Source: Hericium rajendrae (taxonomy: Eukaryota; Basidiomycota; Agaricomycetes; Russulales; Hericiaceae). From it: a stretch of 64,000 nt of DNA. This document shows positions 13,374-24,917 of this stretch, one piece after another (the first letter of the stretch is position 1; each line of letters starts with the position of its first letter). Made by a program: the position numbers and the translations under genes. Under the pieces are notes generated by a model. The model saw only the letters and a list, made by a program, of their open reading frames with translations. It was not told the origin of the DNA and did no database searches. The stretch is from the NCBI GenBank assembly GCA_033439255.1, contig CM065878.1, forward strand, positions 2,604,001-2,668,000, given 5' to 3'.

Positions 13374-16300
13374 CTAGAACGCCCGGGATAACCTACTGGG
13401 CGTGCCCGGCCTTGAGCTAAATGCAGAACGCATGCCGAGTGGTGTGGATTGACCTGACCGAGGACCCGATGGCGGAAGTCTGGAGGTTCCGTACGATGGG
13501 GAGCCCATTGGGGTTGCTGGTCGAGAATTGCTTCTAGACTGAGTAGCCATGCGCTCGTCAGCATACCGATTCAAAATCCTGACGATGTCTCGTGTAAGCA
13601 AATCTAGCTGCTTGATTTCAAGCGAGGACAGAGAATGGTCTTTCTTATCCGGGGGCTCTTCGTCGCCCGACTCCTCTTCCTCTCGAGGTGCAACGACCGT
13701 TGGTGGACGAGTTTGGCGGCGCTTGTTGACGATACCCTCGTACACTCGAGCCATACAACCCTCCAACATGGTCTTCAACCTTTGTAAATCGTCCAACGCA
13801 TAGATGTTGCCAACGATTGGTAGCCAGTCGTCGCACTCTAGCCCACGTTCGGTGACTTCAATCCGATATGCTCCGAACAACACATAAGTCATCGGGTCTA
13901 ATCTGGTCGTCGTCATCAGGGACATTTGAGCATTGATATTTGCGCCAGCCACGGAGATATTTTGACGCTTCTCGGCGAATGCGATTATTTGCTTCTCGAC
14001 CATGGCACTATCATCACGGATCTCACGTTTTCTGTGGTTCACACTTGACGGGTGAATGAAAGTCGCCTACGTAAGAACGTTTGTTAGACCGACTTTTGGG
14101 AGACACTGAGGCTATTACATACCTTGTCCATCTGCGTTCGGTACGTCTTCTCTCCAGTCCGGATGGCGAAGTTAGGCTGGCTGGCCACTGCTATCAAAGC
14201 CGCAAGTAAAGGAAGAGATTCTCCATTTTCGTTCAACTCATGGGGAACGAATAGGCCTCGTCCCCGGGCCTGATATTCGGCGCGGCCACCAGCAGAGACT
14301 TCGAGGACCCCGCAGTTTTTCAGAGCAGATAGGATGTGTCCCTTGATTTTGTCAACCAACAATAACGTTGATTTTGATAAGAAATTCTCCGAAAGGAACC
14401 TGTTGGCCGAAACGTATTCGCCCCTGCTTTGCATGGCCCACCAGGCATTATATGCCTGCAAGGCGGCCAGAGTATCAGACCTAAACTCCTGGGGGGTCCA
14501 AGAATTCTTGACCTGGGAGGCTTCTTGTTTGAGATGCATGGGGGACACGAACGGATCGCGGTTTGAGATGAGGGCGGCAATGGTCAAAGCCTGGTCGAGA
14601 CAACGGAAGAAGCACCCAAACAAGACCAATCGGCCAACCTGTACATCAACCGGAAGCTGGAGCAAAACGCGGCCGAGGGAGGTCAGAGTCTGGTGCTCAT
14701 CGATGGCACCAACCATTTGCAAGTCATTCATGGCAGCGGACACGCGTTCTGCGGCAGGGGGTTCTATGGCGGACGCCAGGACTTCTTCGACACTCATACC
14801 AGGGAAATCCAGGGCCTTGACATGCATGACCACATTCGTCAGATCGACGCGCTTCATTTCTACCGTTTGATGTGGCGGCAACTCGTCGGCTCTCCGGCGA
14901 CTCATAATGCCAAAGTACTCCCCTGATCGATGGCGACCCGCGCGACCCGCACGCTGATTCAAGTTCGAACTGCCGACCCAAGCCGAAACAAGCGAGGACA
15001 TGTGCCGTTGCGGATCGTAACGCTGTTCCTTGATTTTTCCAGCGTCGATGACGTACACGACATCTGGGATGGTGACTGAAGTTTCCGCAATATTGGTGGA
15101 CAGGATGATCCTTCGCACACCCTCAGGTGGTGGATCGAAGATGACTTGCTGCTCGGCCACTGGGATGGTAGAATGCAGGAGGTGGATCGAGAACTTCGAT
15201 GAATCCTTGAATGGCAGGCCTAATTGACGATCCTGTAAAATTCGGTTGACAGCCATGATCTCGTCCCATCCCGGCAAAAATACAAGAACGTGCCCATCGC
15301 TGGTCTTCTGCAAGACATGGGATATGGTGAGAGCGATGAGCGGATAGGGTAGCTCAAGGTCACTGTCCCCGAGCCTGTCAGATTCAGGACCGCTGCTGGG
15401 GACCTGACGGCCGGCGGGACCCGGTAGCGCACTAGTTCCCAACTCCTGACGGACATACTTCATAACAGAGTCCTCCTGGAAGACCCAGCGATTTGAAGAA
15501 TTTGATGCCAGCGCAGGAACGAAATCATCCATGAAATGTTTATCCACTGGGAACGAACGTCCTGGTATGTCGACGACCCCTGCCTCCTTTCCGTTGGCGT
15601 CTGCAAAATAAGTCTGGAAAAGGATAGGATTTATGGTGGCACTCATCAGCACCACCTTGAGAGGTTTGCCTCTGGCCTTGCGATCAGCCAATAATCGCTT
15701 CAAAACGACGAGAAGGAGATCTGTGTCGACATCCCGTTCGTGCACCTCGTCGACGAGCACGTGGGTCACGTCGTCCAAAGTCCCTGAGCCTGACACGCCG
15801 TCCACCGACAGCGCAGTTTGCATCCGCTTCAAGAAAACGCCAGTGGTGCAAAACATGACTGAACCATGTTCTTCGGGAGGATTGTAGTCAAATCGGACAC
15901 TATAGCCGATAGATCCTTTGCCGACGGCTTCGTTTCGTTCCTTCGCCACTCGAGTAGCCACAGAGATAGCTGCCAGACGACGGGGTTGCGTACAGATGAT
16001 GTTGCACATAGCGCCCTCGCCTCGTCGTATGTAATCGTCGAGGATAAGCTGGGGGATTTGTGTCGTCTTGCCGGAGCCGGTGGCAGCCATGCAGATCGTG
16101 ACTTCGTTTTCTCGAATATGTGCGAGAACGTCCTCCGCACACGAGTAGACGGGAAGAGCTTTGCGAGTATTCCGCATTGCTTCCATTTGTGGATTCACGT
16201 CGTATCTCTCCTTGTGCAACAGGAGCCGTTCCGACTTCACAGCCAGATATTCTGGAGAAACACTCCGGCGTTCCCATAATTTGTCTGAAGCAGCCGGGGC

Positions 16301-17591
16301 GTGGGCAGGTACGACTAATTTTGGCCGATTGTGATAGAGTGTGCTGTTCCGTATGTCGTTACATAAATCCCGGATGTCTTCCTCGAGGATGTCGCTCATT
16401 TGGAACTGGACCCTCGGCGCTAAACCAAGATCCTTCCCTTTTGATGCGGCCTGTAAGAAAGACTTCCACAGCTCCGGATCGCAGCTTTCAAGGTACTGAG
16501 TGACATCCAGATAGCAAGCCGTTTGAGCGACTTTCTTGCTCGCGCCCGCGCCAATCCCGATGCGGCGGCCGCCGACGTTCAAGACCGCCTCCCACGCCTT
16601 CGTTCGACCGCGAGGGCCTTGTGAAGTTTCATTATATGTCAAGTCAGGCTTCCCAAATCCATAACGACGGCAATAATAGTCCATGAATTGACGCGCTTGC
16701 TCATAAGTGACCGTGCTTCCATCAGAGAGTGAAGAAGGACCTGAAGGTGTCGACGTCGACGGCTCAGGTGCAGAGTGCTTCTTTCTGAGGGGATCTTCTA
16801 ACTACAGCCATCATCAGGACCGAGTCATATGGAAAAGAACCATTCAAGGACGCACTAGACCATGCGCATGCAATTGATAAATAGCCGACAGAGCAGCCAG
16901 ACGCTCTGCCTCCTTTCGTGACGATGCGTCACCAATGCCAACCACAAGAGGGTTTTCCTCAGCTTGAACAGTTGATCTAAGAGACTCGAATGAACGCCTG
17001 CATGCTTGCGAAAATACGGATAAAATTTTACCTATATCCCGTTTTCCCGTTCAACAACACTGCCTCCGTCTGATATGATGGCGCAGCCCCTTTGGAAACT
17101 AAATGATAGTTCGACAGCGGAGACTTAGGATTGCCTTCTAGTGATTGCTTCATATCCTTCGCCAAATACGTTGCTCGGATATATGCCTCGTCATGGATCG
17201 GGCTGTCGGGTTGGGGGAAGGATGGAAGAGATTGAGAGGATGGGAAAGACTGCGCAGAGCCCTTAGAAGGACCCCTTCCTGAGCGGCTTGATCCTTTTGA
17301 AGAGCCCGAAGCCTTTGAACGGCTCCCTGACAATCCGGAGGACTTAAATGGCTTATGTCCTTGCTGACCTGCCGATCGTAATGAAGAGCCCGCGGGTCGC
17401 GTCGATTCGGATTGGTCAATTCTAGGCATTTTAGCATGGGGTTGCGGAGAGTCTTGGGAAATGCGGCTTAATAAGGAACCCGATGCCTCAACAGGTGGAT
17501 GGGTGGGCGAGCCTGATGTGTAGGGGCGCTTGAGGCTGGGGCTGGATGGGAGACCGACAGGTGATAATCGCTTCTGTGAGTCAAATTGCAT
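13374..17591 (-). CDS. DExH-box RNA helicase with two dsRNA-binding domains (DHX9/DHX36-like)
   Basis: An ATP-dependent RNA helicase of the DEAH/RHA group. From the start (MQFDSQKRLSPVGLPSSP at 17591; an in-frame ATG also exists at 17633) there is a disordered Ser/Gly/Lys-rich leader. A first dsRBD follows (KSPLSNYHLVSKGAAPSYQT, continuing across an intron to VVGIGDASSRKEAERLAALS) and then a second (MDYYCRRYGFGKPDLTYNET). The core has motif I GSGKTTQ, motif II DEVH, motif III SAT and motif VI QRAGRAGR. Winged-helix, ratchet and OB-fold regions follow, joined by an intron at about 14060 that restores MDK to ATFIHPSSVNHRKREIRDDS. After the OB fold comes an acidic stretch and an SP/TP-rich tail ending SRPGTPSRLSRAF. 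The architecture resembles RNA helicase A. Which orthologue it is remains open. Confidence 0.92.
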
Positions 17592-17633
17592 GAGGAGGCG
17601 ACGCCTATGTCGTAGGAAGGATGCCAGGCGCAT

Positions 17634-18082
17634 ATGCGAAAGTCAAACAAAACCTGTGGGGCAGGTGTCAAATCAATCTGTTTTGGCTGTGATTGAGTTA
17701 GGCAGATGCAAACCCGTCACGCCTGCGGCGGGATTGCAGCTGGTCCTGTTGACGAAGATGCTAACCTTCGCTACCCTGTTGCACTCCCAACAGAAAAATG
17801 CAAGTCCAAACACTAAATTTGAATCTGCAAACGGTGTGGAAGAGGGTGGGCGGGAGATACGACGACTCTCAGTGACGGAGTGAAGAAGCAGAGAGAAGTC
17901 AGCCGCTGTAACTATTGCGTCCACCAGCCGGCAAATTCCGTGTCTGGATATCTTATCAGATAACTGCTTCTACACTAGTACATACAGCATTCTGATTTGA
18001 AGAGCGAGGGCATGTATGCATTACTATTACTTAGTCTAAGGAAGGGATGTAGAGAGACTGAAACCTCACTACATAGGTTATC
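17634..18082. other. Intergenic between helicase and Jac1
   Basis: This holds the helicase promoter and the Jac1 3' region. I see no gene, tRNA or repeat in it. Confidence 0.5.
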
Positions 18083-18905
18083 TTAGTGGTTAAATGGAGG
18101 ATGTGGCCAGCTCTCCGCCGCCTCATCGATGCCTTGCAGGTACTTCAGTCGTACAGCTTCACGTCGAGCTCCTTCCCAGTCTGCAGAGGCGACAAGTTCT
18201 TCGATCGTTCTCAGAGATGACAGAATATTCTCTATAGGCGGTGCTATGAACAGACAGCAATTGGAAAGACGGATTGGGCTTACTCTTATTCTCCTCCCTG
18301 AGTAGTGCTACAGCGTCCTCATCTGCCGCATCCTCCAGGGCCTCTCTCAGCTCCATAATCTCCTCTATAAATACCGGATCGTCCAACTGATCTGTCTCTT
18401 TGAATGATATCCCGCGGTTCTTCAAGATGTAATGTATGCGAGCCAAGGGAGATAGCAGAGTGTTATAGGCTTTATTGACTCGACTTGACAGATGGCGCGC
18501 TATTTCTGCCTTGTCCTGTTGGTATTGAGCATGGACATCAGTTGGAAAGATTATGAACAAAGTCACCTGGCCATGTACTGCCCACACATCTGGGTGGACG
18601 TAACGCTGTAAATTTCTAAACCGAGCTTTGAGCTCGTCGGGAGCGACGACAAATGGATTCGGTTGAGATGGGACATCAAGCATGTCGTAGAAATCTTCGT
18701 CTTCATTAATTCTGTTGATGTAATGGCACTTCGGGCAGGCGGGCAAGCGCGTCGGTAGAGGCGTCTGGCAAGAAGGGCAGGTTCTCGGAAGAGAGGTCGA
18801 GTACAGACGTGAAGATGGCAATAACAAGGGTGTCAGAAGTCTGTGCGCTCTGAAACGTGCTGTAGCGGACGCATGGAGGATGCGCGAGAATGCAGGAAGA
18901 GGCAT
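18083..18905 (-). CDS. JAC1: HscB/Jac1 mitochondrial J-type co-chaperone for Fe-S cluster transfer
   Basis: A J-domain co-chaperone that recruits mitochondrial Hsp70 to the Isu scaffold during iron-sulfur cluster delivery. The chosen start at 18905 gives MPLPAFSRILHASATARFRA, an arginine- and serine-rich presequence with no acids, right for mitochondrial import; an upstream ATG at 18968 is less likely. Then comes a four-cysteine segment (CPSCQTPLPTRLPACPKC), as in animal HSCB. The J-domain has the essential HPD (RNLQRYVHPDVWAVHGQ). The C-terminal HscB domain includes RVNKAYNTLLSPLARIHYIL and DPVFIEEIMELREALED. Two introns are removed: one after HGQ, and one after REENK joining to PPIENILSSLRTIEELV. 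The end is SWPHPPFNH at 18083. Confidence 0.93.
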
Positions 18906-19117
18906 AACCGGTCTCTTAGTTGGCCTGGAAGTTGTATCCCTTGCTCGGAGAGCAGGCTCTCCACCCACACAATGGTACGGGAATTCGCGCAGGCACAGCG
19001 TCCTTGAACAAACAAACGCCTTTCTAGGATAAAATTTCCTTTTCTGCTGGCAATGACATCAATCGTGATCTCATGTTGAAGTCATCGTGCTGCGCACCGA
19101 CTGCCAGCCTTCCAGCT

Positions 19118-19190
19118 GAACTCGAACTCGAACTTGAACTCGAACTCGAACTCGAACTCGAACTCGAACAGTACTCGAACTCGAACTCCG
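19118..19190. repeat. GAACTC hexanucleotide microsatellite
   Basis: About eleven imperfect copies of GAACTC, with one GAACTT variant and one interruption (AACAGTACTC) near 19168. Each copy contains part of the palindrome TCGA. The tract is about 210-280 bases from both flanking start codons. A frame through it would encode a Glu-Leu repeat, which I take as a shadow of the microsatellite. Confidence 0.85.
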
Positions 19191-19295
19191 AGCAAGGGCT
19201 CCGCCGCCTCCGGCGGCACTCGAGTACACAACTTGAGCTGGATTTCCGGGCCCTCGCGAGCCTGAATCAGCGAGGCTTACACGGCAGAAAACCGG

Positions 19296-19303
19296 TGACG
19301 TCA
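19296..19303. promoter_or_regulatory. CRE/ATF-type site TGACGTCA
   Basis: A perfect 8-base palindrome TGACGTCA, the binding site of ATF/CREB bZIP proteins, about 150 bases upstream of the DysF gene start and 390 upstream of Jac1. Binding is inferred from the motif only. Confidence 0.45.
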
Positions 19304-19448
19304 CGCGATCCCTACGAACGCGGGGGCGTGCATCATGATCTTGGCAGCAACCCACACTATATGTACTTGTTAGCGTGCTAATTCTCAGTCTACGAATCAG
19401 ACTTACCCTCGCCAAAGACCTTCGTAGATACTCTCAACAGACCTAGCC

Positions 19449-20697
19449 ATGTCTCTCAACGACGTGCCCCCTATAGAGTCGCTCAGAGCTGATGACCCGT
19501 CTGCCGCAGATCCAGCTCGCCATCGCCTCTCGCAGAAAACCTCCTTTCTCTCCAAGGCATTCTCCTTGCCTAACCTTCGCCGCCGCGGTGGAAAAGGCTC
19601 ATCTCGAGGGAAGGGAAAAGTAGTGGAACCGCAACGAGACCACGCTCTCGCCGGAGGCGCATCAATAGAAACATTTGCAGCCATTCCTTACATCCAGCTT
19701 CCGGATCACCCCTCCCTGCCGTTAGATTTACCAGATGACCAAGACATTTATAAATGGGCAGTAGTATATGAGAATCAACGCGGGTATGTCTTCTGCATTT
19801 AATCTTGAAAATCGATTCATCGCCTTCGCACAGAGCCATGGTTTTCTCGTCAGCAAAATATTCCCACCTCTCGTTACTTCCAACTGATCCACCTCCTTTC
19901 ACCATTCCCGAGGCAGATGGCTTTTCGAGGCATCAGCCACAAGTCTCGCTTTCGGAATATCCCCTTCCAGACGGTACTTGGCGCTGGGTGTCGAAATCCT
20001 GGATGATCGACATGCGCGAAGGCGAAGTATCGCACGATGGCTTTGAGTACAACTGGTTTTTTCGCAGACGTCATTGGCGTTCAGAAGTTGGAACGTGCAG
20101 CGCGGGTGGATGGGTGCGGCGGCGGCGATGGGTGCGGCTGATGGTGCGACCGGTGAAGGCCCTCACGGCTCAAGATATAGAGGTCGGTGTGGGCGATTCA
20201 GCGTCTGTCCACAACCTGCGGCCTGCAGATGAAGTGACGATGGTGAAAGAAGTATGGAAAGGAGACGGAAAGGATTGGGAACGTTGTCATGCGTTGATGA
20301 AAAGACTAAGAGATGGCAGGAAAGTGGAAATCTGGAGGCGCTGGTTGGGCTTTCATGCCTCTCCCAAAGGAGATCAGGTGTCGATCGCCAGTGAAAAGAA
20401 GAAGGACGTCCCCTTACCGTCCAGGGAGCACATTGCCGCTGTCTTGCGCGATCATGTAAGTCCTTGATTTATCTCAGTGATTACCCACTTACCGACTACT
20501 CGTTGTAGGGGGATGATCTGCTACAAATGTTTGTATACCCTCAATCACGGGCCGAATTCATAGAACTCTTGGAACAATCCGGATTTCTTTCCGAGTTGCA
20601 ACCACAAATGCCTTCTCTCCATCCGACAAGTCACACCACTGATTTTTGGAGTTACAAGCATGATTTGGCGGACGCGTCGAACAATGGAAAAGAGTGA
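19449..20697 (+). CDS. DysF (peroxin/dysferlin) domain protein
   Basis: A protein with the dysferlin-type DysF-N and DysF-C modules found in fungal peroxins, Spo73 and S. pombe Mug65, linked to membrane and spore-wall processes. The start at 19449 gives MSLNDVPPIESLRADDPSAA. About 90 residues that look disordered, including a basic RRRGGKGSSRGKGK patch, precede the domain. The signature is clear: EYPLPDGTWRWVSKSWMIDM, then DGFEYNWFFRRRHWRSEVG and GGWVRRRRWVRLMVRP. Two introns are seen: one after NQRG (GTATGT to CACAG) and one after RDH (GTAAGT to GTAG). The C-terminus is DLLQMFVYPQSRAEFIELLE and beyond, stopping at 20695-20697. No transmembrane segment is evident, which favours the Spo73/Mug65-like soluble type over Pex30-type peroxins. 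Confidence 0.88.
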
Positions 20698-21212
20698 CTG
20701 ATCGTTGGATTGGAGATGACCATATGCCTACGGATCATTATAGTAATATGAGAGCTTTGTGACATGAGCGCAGCACGTGTAATGCACATACCGCTAGTCT
20801 CCCAGAGGCAGAGTAGATACTTGACTCAACCATCGTGCCTCAGGATCGTCGTATCTGACCATACCGCCAACATACCGTACATAATGTGTTGACATTCAGT
20901 TCGCGTCCGACCATGAATCGCGTCGCGACTTGATATGGGGCCGGCGCATCGCGGGCGCTTACGACGTCGAGGGAGGATGTGTGCGAGTCGCATGTGATTT
21001 CCTGCATGTGGAGATGGAGTCCAGCGTCTACTCCTCCTCGACATATCCGACTCGGGCTGGATGTGAACGTGAACATCAGATCGCCTTCGGACTCGTGTTC
21101 CTAGCTCTTTATAGAGCAGTGCGACGCTCTCGTCGTCTCCCGAGGCATCACACCCCAGCGACCATCCATACACCTCGGCATATCCAGCATCAGACGTTGG
21201 CGCAGTGCGGAC
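20698..21212. other. Intergenic upstream of the TMEM135-like gene
   Basis: No gene seen. The stretch is GC-rich near 20930-21060; open frames there on both strands have no family features. Confidence 0.5.
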
Positions 21213-23133
21213 ATGGCTAAAAGGACTCAAAAGTTCTTGCTTTCGCTTCCTAATGACCATCCCATCCAAATAACCATCCGCACATACACGCTTGCTCTGT
21301 CACTCTCGCTTGGCCCTGCCCTTCTCTCTTACCTTTCCTCGCGGAAGGCGCGGGCAAAGGGACTCAATGGCCTCCAGTCCATCATTCGACGCGAACTCGG
21401 CGTTACAGGGTTCTCCTTTGCCATCACTGTCGCAATTGGAGGGGTGCTGCTTTACAGGCCATATGGAGCAAAATAGAAGAAGACCGGACGGATTATACCC
21501 AGCTTTGCGGGGAATATGTCGGTACGCGGCTGCAGAAGCTCAAAACATTCCTCGCGTTGATGAAGCCGGAGACGAAAACATTTCTGCTCAATGCGCTGTC
21601 GTCGTCTGTTGCTATCATGCTGATGCACTGGCGCCGACGGTCCCGGCAGACGCGCAAGGCCGCCATTCCGTGGACCATTCCGATCTCCCCACCTGACAAA
21701 ACTGCCGTTGGACGGTCGTCCGCGACTTTGGATCTAACACTGCTTCTCTTGGTCCGCGCGTTTGACGCGGTCGCGCAGAAGGTGGTTTTCCACCGGGCAG
21801 GCGATGAGGGAGAAGAGGCGCGTGTGCGGCGGCGGCGGATCACCACGAAGCTCGATGCACTGGCATTTTGGGCTAGTAGTGCAAGGTTCGTCTGTTCATG
21901 GAATAGATGTCGTAGTTGCGATGCCAACGCACGGTTTGAATTTAAGAATTATGTGGTGCTTCTTCTATGAACCCGAAAGGTAGGTATTCCATCGACGGCG
22001 AGACCCAGGTACTAAAAGCGTGCGACAGACTGCCTCGTTCATACGTCGGATGGATAACTTCTCTGGCCAATATCGACTCCCGCCTCATCGGGGCCCTGCG
22101 GGCTATCCGCAGTGGCGAATGGTCCTATATTAACGGGTCCCGACTCCAACCTGACGCCGTGATTTCTATGGCCCAAGATCTTGGTTATCCCGCGTCTTGG
22201 GGAACTGTCAGCCTCGTACCAGCGTACGGAGGGCCAGCAGCGACGGCACAATGGAGGTCACTAGGAGTGCGGGGTCGCGATGGTATCGGAGGCTTGCCTT
22301 GTGAAATCGTGCATGGCAACATCGCGGGTGGAAACTGCACGATGAACGTGGCTGTCAGAGGGATTCAGGCCTTCTTGGAAGCCTTCGCCGTCTATATACC
22401 TGTAAATGACTACTCCTATTCTCGACGTGCCTCAAGCTCACAGTGGCGCTGCAGGTGCATTTTCTTCCCATCCTGCTTACGCGTCCGCGTTCCCTTCTCC
22501 ACCTTCCGAAGATCACCAGCACATTGATGGGAGCTCTGCGAAGCGCGGGCTTCTTGTCGACCTTCGTATCATCCATCTGGGCAGCGGTATGCCTCACCCG
22601 CACGGACCTCCTCGCGCGCTTCTTCCCCCAAATTTCTCACGACGTTTACGACGGTCCCTTTGGTTGTATCCTGGCCGGATGTCTTGCCTGTGGCAGCAGC
22701 ATCTGGATTGAGAATGGGCGAAGAAGAGGGGAGATGGCGTTATACGTCATGCCTCGAGCTCTCCGAGCCTGCTTGCCGGATAAGTGGATCCGAAGCGGGA
22801 GAACTAGTGTATACGCGCTGGAGCGGTCAGTGATTCCCTTATGTCCTTTAAGAGGATTGTCTAATGATCCTTCCTTCCCGCAGCCTGGCTTTCACACTAT
22901 CATTAGCCTCGCTGCTCACGTTCGTCAGGCACCAACCGCAGTGCCTCCGCGGCCTTTCTCGGTGGACGCTATCATTCATCATGAACGGGCCAAATGCGGG
23001 AATGTGGAGGAACAGTCGACCGGGTAGTCCTGCGCCACGCGAGACCCGGAATTCTGAGCACCTGGAGGGTGCGCACAATGACTCTCACCGCTCCAAGGAC
23101 ACATACGATGCTCTTGGTGATGGCAGTCCATAG
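21213..23133 (+). CDS. TMEM135-like integral membrane protein
   Basis: A multi-pass protein of the TMEM135 family, implicated in mitochondrial, peroxisomal and lipid-droplet dynamics. The start at 21213 gives MAKRTQKFLLSLPNDHPIQI, then a hydrophobic segment (YTLALSLSLGPALLSYL). Later exons give TKTFLLNALSSSVAIMLMHW, MWCFFYEPERLPRSYVGWI, RSGEWSYINGS, a cysteine-bearing GGLPCEIVHGN segment and VHFLPILLTRP. The C-terminal part holds FGCILAGCLACGSSIWIENG and WTLSFIMNGPNAGMW. The first exon appears to lose frame at a run of four G (21441-21444). With five, VAIGGG would lead into AALQAIWSKIEEDRTDY, which fits the family. See findings. It ends 90 bases from the DPH7 end, convergently. Confidence 0.85.
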
Positions 23134-23223
23134 ATTAAGTACACACGGTCAAAACATGTCCGTGAAGGTAGTAGTTATATACGTTAATTGGATACCAGTG
23201 TTTCGTTGTATGCTGAAACGTGA

Positions 23224-24712
23224 CTAGCCTTTCCATACATAGAGGGCATGATCGTAGAATGATGCGCTTGCGATAAGAGTCTGTCCAGGCGCATCCTGCC
23301 CCTCGGCGTACGACCAGTCCACCCCGTACCCAAGGGATTCATGTTTGTCGAACATACGAGCTATCTCCCAGTTCTCGCCGGTGGAGGTCTTCGGGTCGTG
23401 GGGATCCCACATATCGCGATATTTCACGATCTTGAAGCTATCATGCATACAGGCGACCAGGAGATCATGCGTGCGATTGGCTTTGGGGTGCCATTTGACG
23501 CGCCAGACTCCGCCAGAGACGTCTGCTTGCGTTAGAGGGGTCATCGGTTTTCGTTTGTCGAATAGTCGAACCGTGCTATCATAGCTGAAGAGAGGCCCAT
23601 TAAAACTGCAAAAAGCAGACATGAGTTCGCCCAACGTACCTGCCGACTGCAAATATATGTTCCACGTGTGGATGACTTTGTATAGTGGTCACGCCCGCAT
23701 CAAACCTGTCCACAAGCAATCAATCACCAAGGGATGTCATTTGAACGAATTCACTGACCGTTTATTGATAATCGTTGGTGAGGCGAATCCCTGTCGAATG
23801 TCCCACATCTTCAGTTTGAGATCGTCACCGCCTTCGTTCCGAGTTAAAAGAATACATGATACTGGGAAATGGCGGCGAACCTGAGTAGACTGTGTTCGTG
23901 TCCCAGTAGTCCCAAGCCGCGATCCATGGCTCGAAATCGTGAGCGTGCCAAGTCTCGACGACGCGGAGGCCCTCTGCCGGATCAGGCCGTAATAGGACAA
24001 GCTCCCCATTCGACAAGGACACGACCAGAGAACCCATGGTGCTTCATTAACTGAGTTAGAGGTCTCGAGTAGGTACGGAAGATGATTTCGTACTCCGTTG
24101 GTGAGCGCCGGTTTGACCAGTCCAGCGATAAGCATAAAACATCGGGGGACGCGCACGGTATGGACGCCGTTTGGTTCATGATTTTCTGAAGCGAAGAAAT
24201 GTCCAGAAGGTTTGAAAGGAATCCCACCATGAGTAGAACTGTACCTGGTCGAAGTCCCACTCGTGCAGAGTTACAAAGCCTTCAGCTTCGGCAATGGCAA
24301 GAAGCGGTGACCGGGCCTCAGTTGTATGGCACCTGAGAACTTGTAAAGGACACGAATTGAGATGACGAATATAAGGGGCATACCATTTCATATCAAGGAC
24401 AGCGGGTACATGAAATGTCTGCACAGGGGAGCTAATACCGCGAGGACATACAGATGGGTAGATACTAAATGGATGATGTACCTACAACGTTAATTCATCA
24501 GGCGATTCAACGCGAAACACGATGCATTTGCCGTTCCGCTTTGGCGCAGGTCCCTGAGTGAGGATAGGGTAGGGCTCGTCGTCATCTTCATCGGCCGGCC
24601 TTGAGGGCACTGTCTCCAGCTTGTATGTACCGCAGACAAAGACATCGGTCGCCTGTGGGTGGGGACAAAATTCGACCGAGTCCGCAGGAAAATCGGTGTC
24701 GAACGGCTGCAT
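23224..24712 (-). CDS. DPH7: Diphthine methyl ester esterase (WD40 protein DPH7/WDR85)
   Basis: Removes the methyl ester from diphthine methyl ester on elongation factor 2, the step before final amidation in diphthamide synthesis. The start at 24712 gives MQPFDTDFPADSVEFCPHP. An in-frame ATG at 24775 would add 21 residues. WD40 blades follow over seven or so exons, including TLHEWDFDQ, ELVLLRPDPAEGLRVVETWH, GDDLKLKMWDIRQG and YDSTVRLFDKRKPMTPL. The strongest family marks are near the end: MFDKHESLGYGVDW and ASASFYDHALYVWKG. Length is about 380 residues. It is divergent from the small membrane-protein gene at 24918, so both share a promoter of about 200 bases. Confidence 0.9.
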
Positions 24713-24917
24713 GACGGATAAAGGTAAAGACGTCAAGACGCTGCGTTGGATAGGCCAAGGAGCTGGCCAAGGCAAGGCTGAGGAGGACCATGATCGACAT
24801 TTCTATTTTCGGCAGCGCGAGTTGAACGCGGCACCGGACTCAATATTGCAGTGCTGTACGTTCTCCCCCCCCAAGTTCTACGTTAACGCCCTCTACCACC
24901 CCCCGTTCCCCCTCATC

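Larger units (their letters stand above)
18906..19448. other. Divergent promoter between Jac1 and the DysF gene
   Basis: No gene seen. It holds a GAACTC hexanucleotide array (19118-19190) and a perfect TGACGTCA site (19296-19303), listed separately. Confidence 0.6.

Noticed and set aside
19071-19415. Open frames encoding a Glu-Leu or Val-Arg repeat
   Set aside because: They are translations of the GAACTC microsatellite in a promoter, with no start context or conserved sequence.
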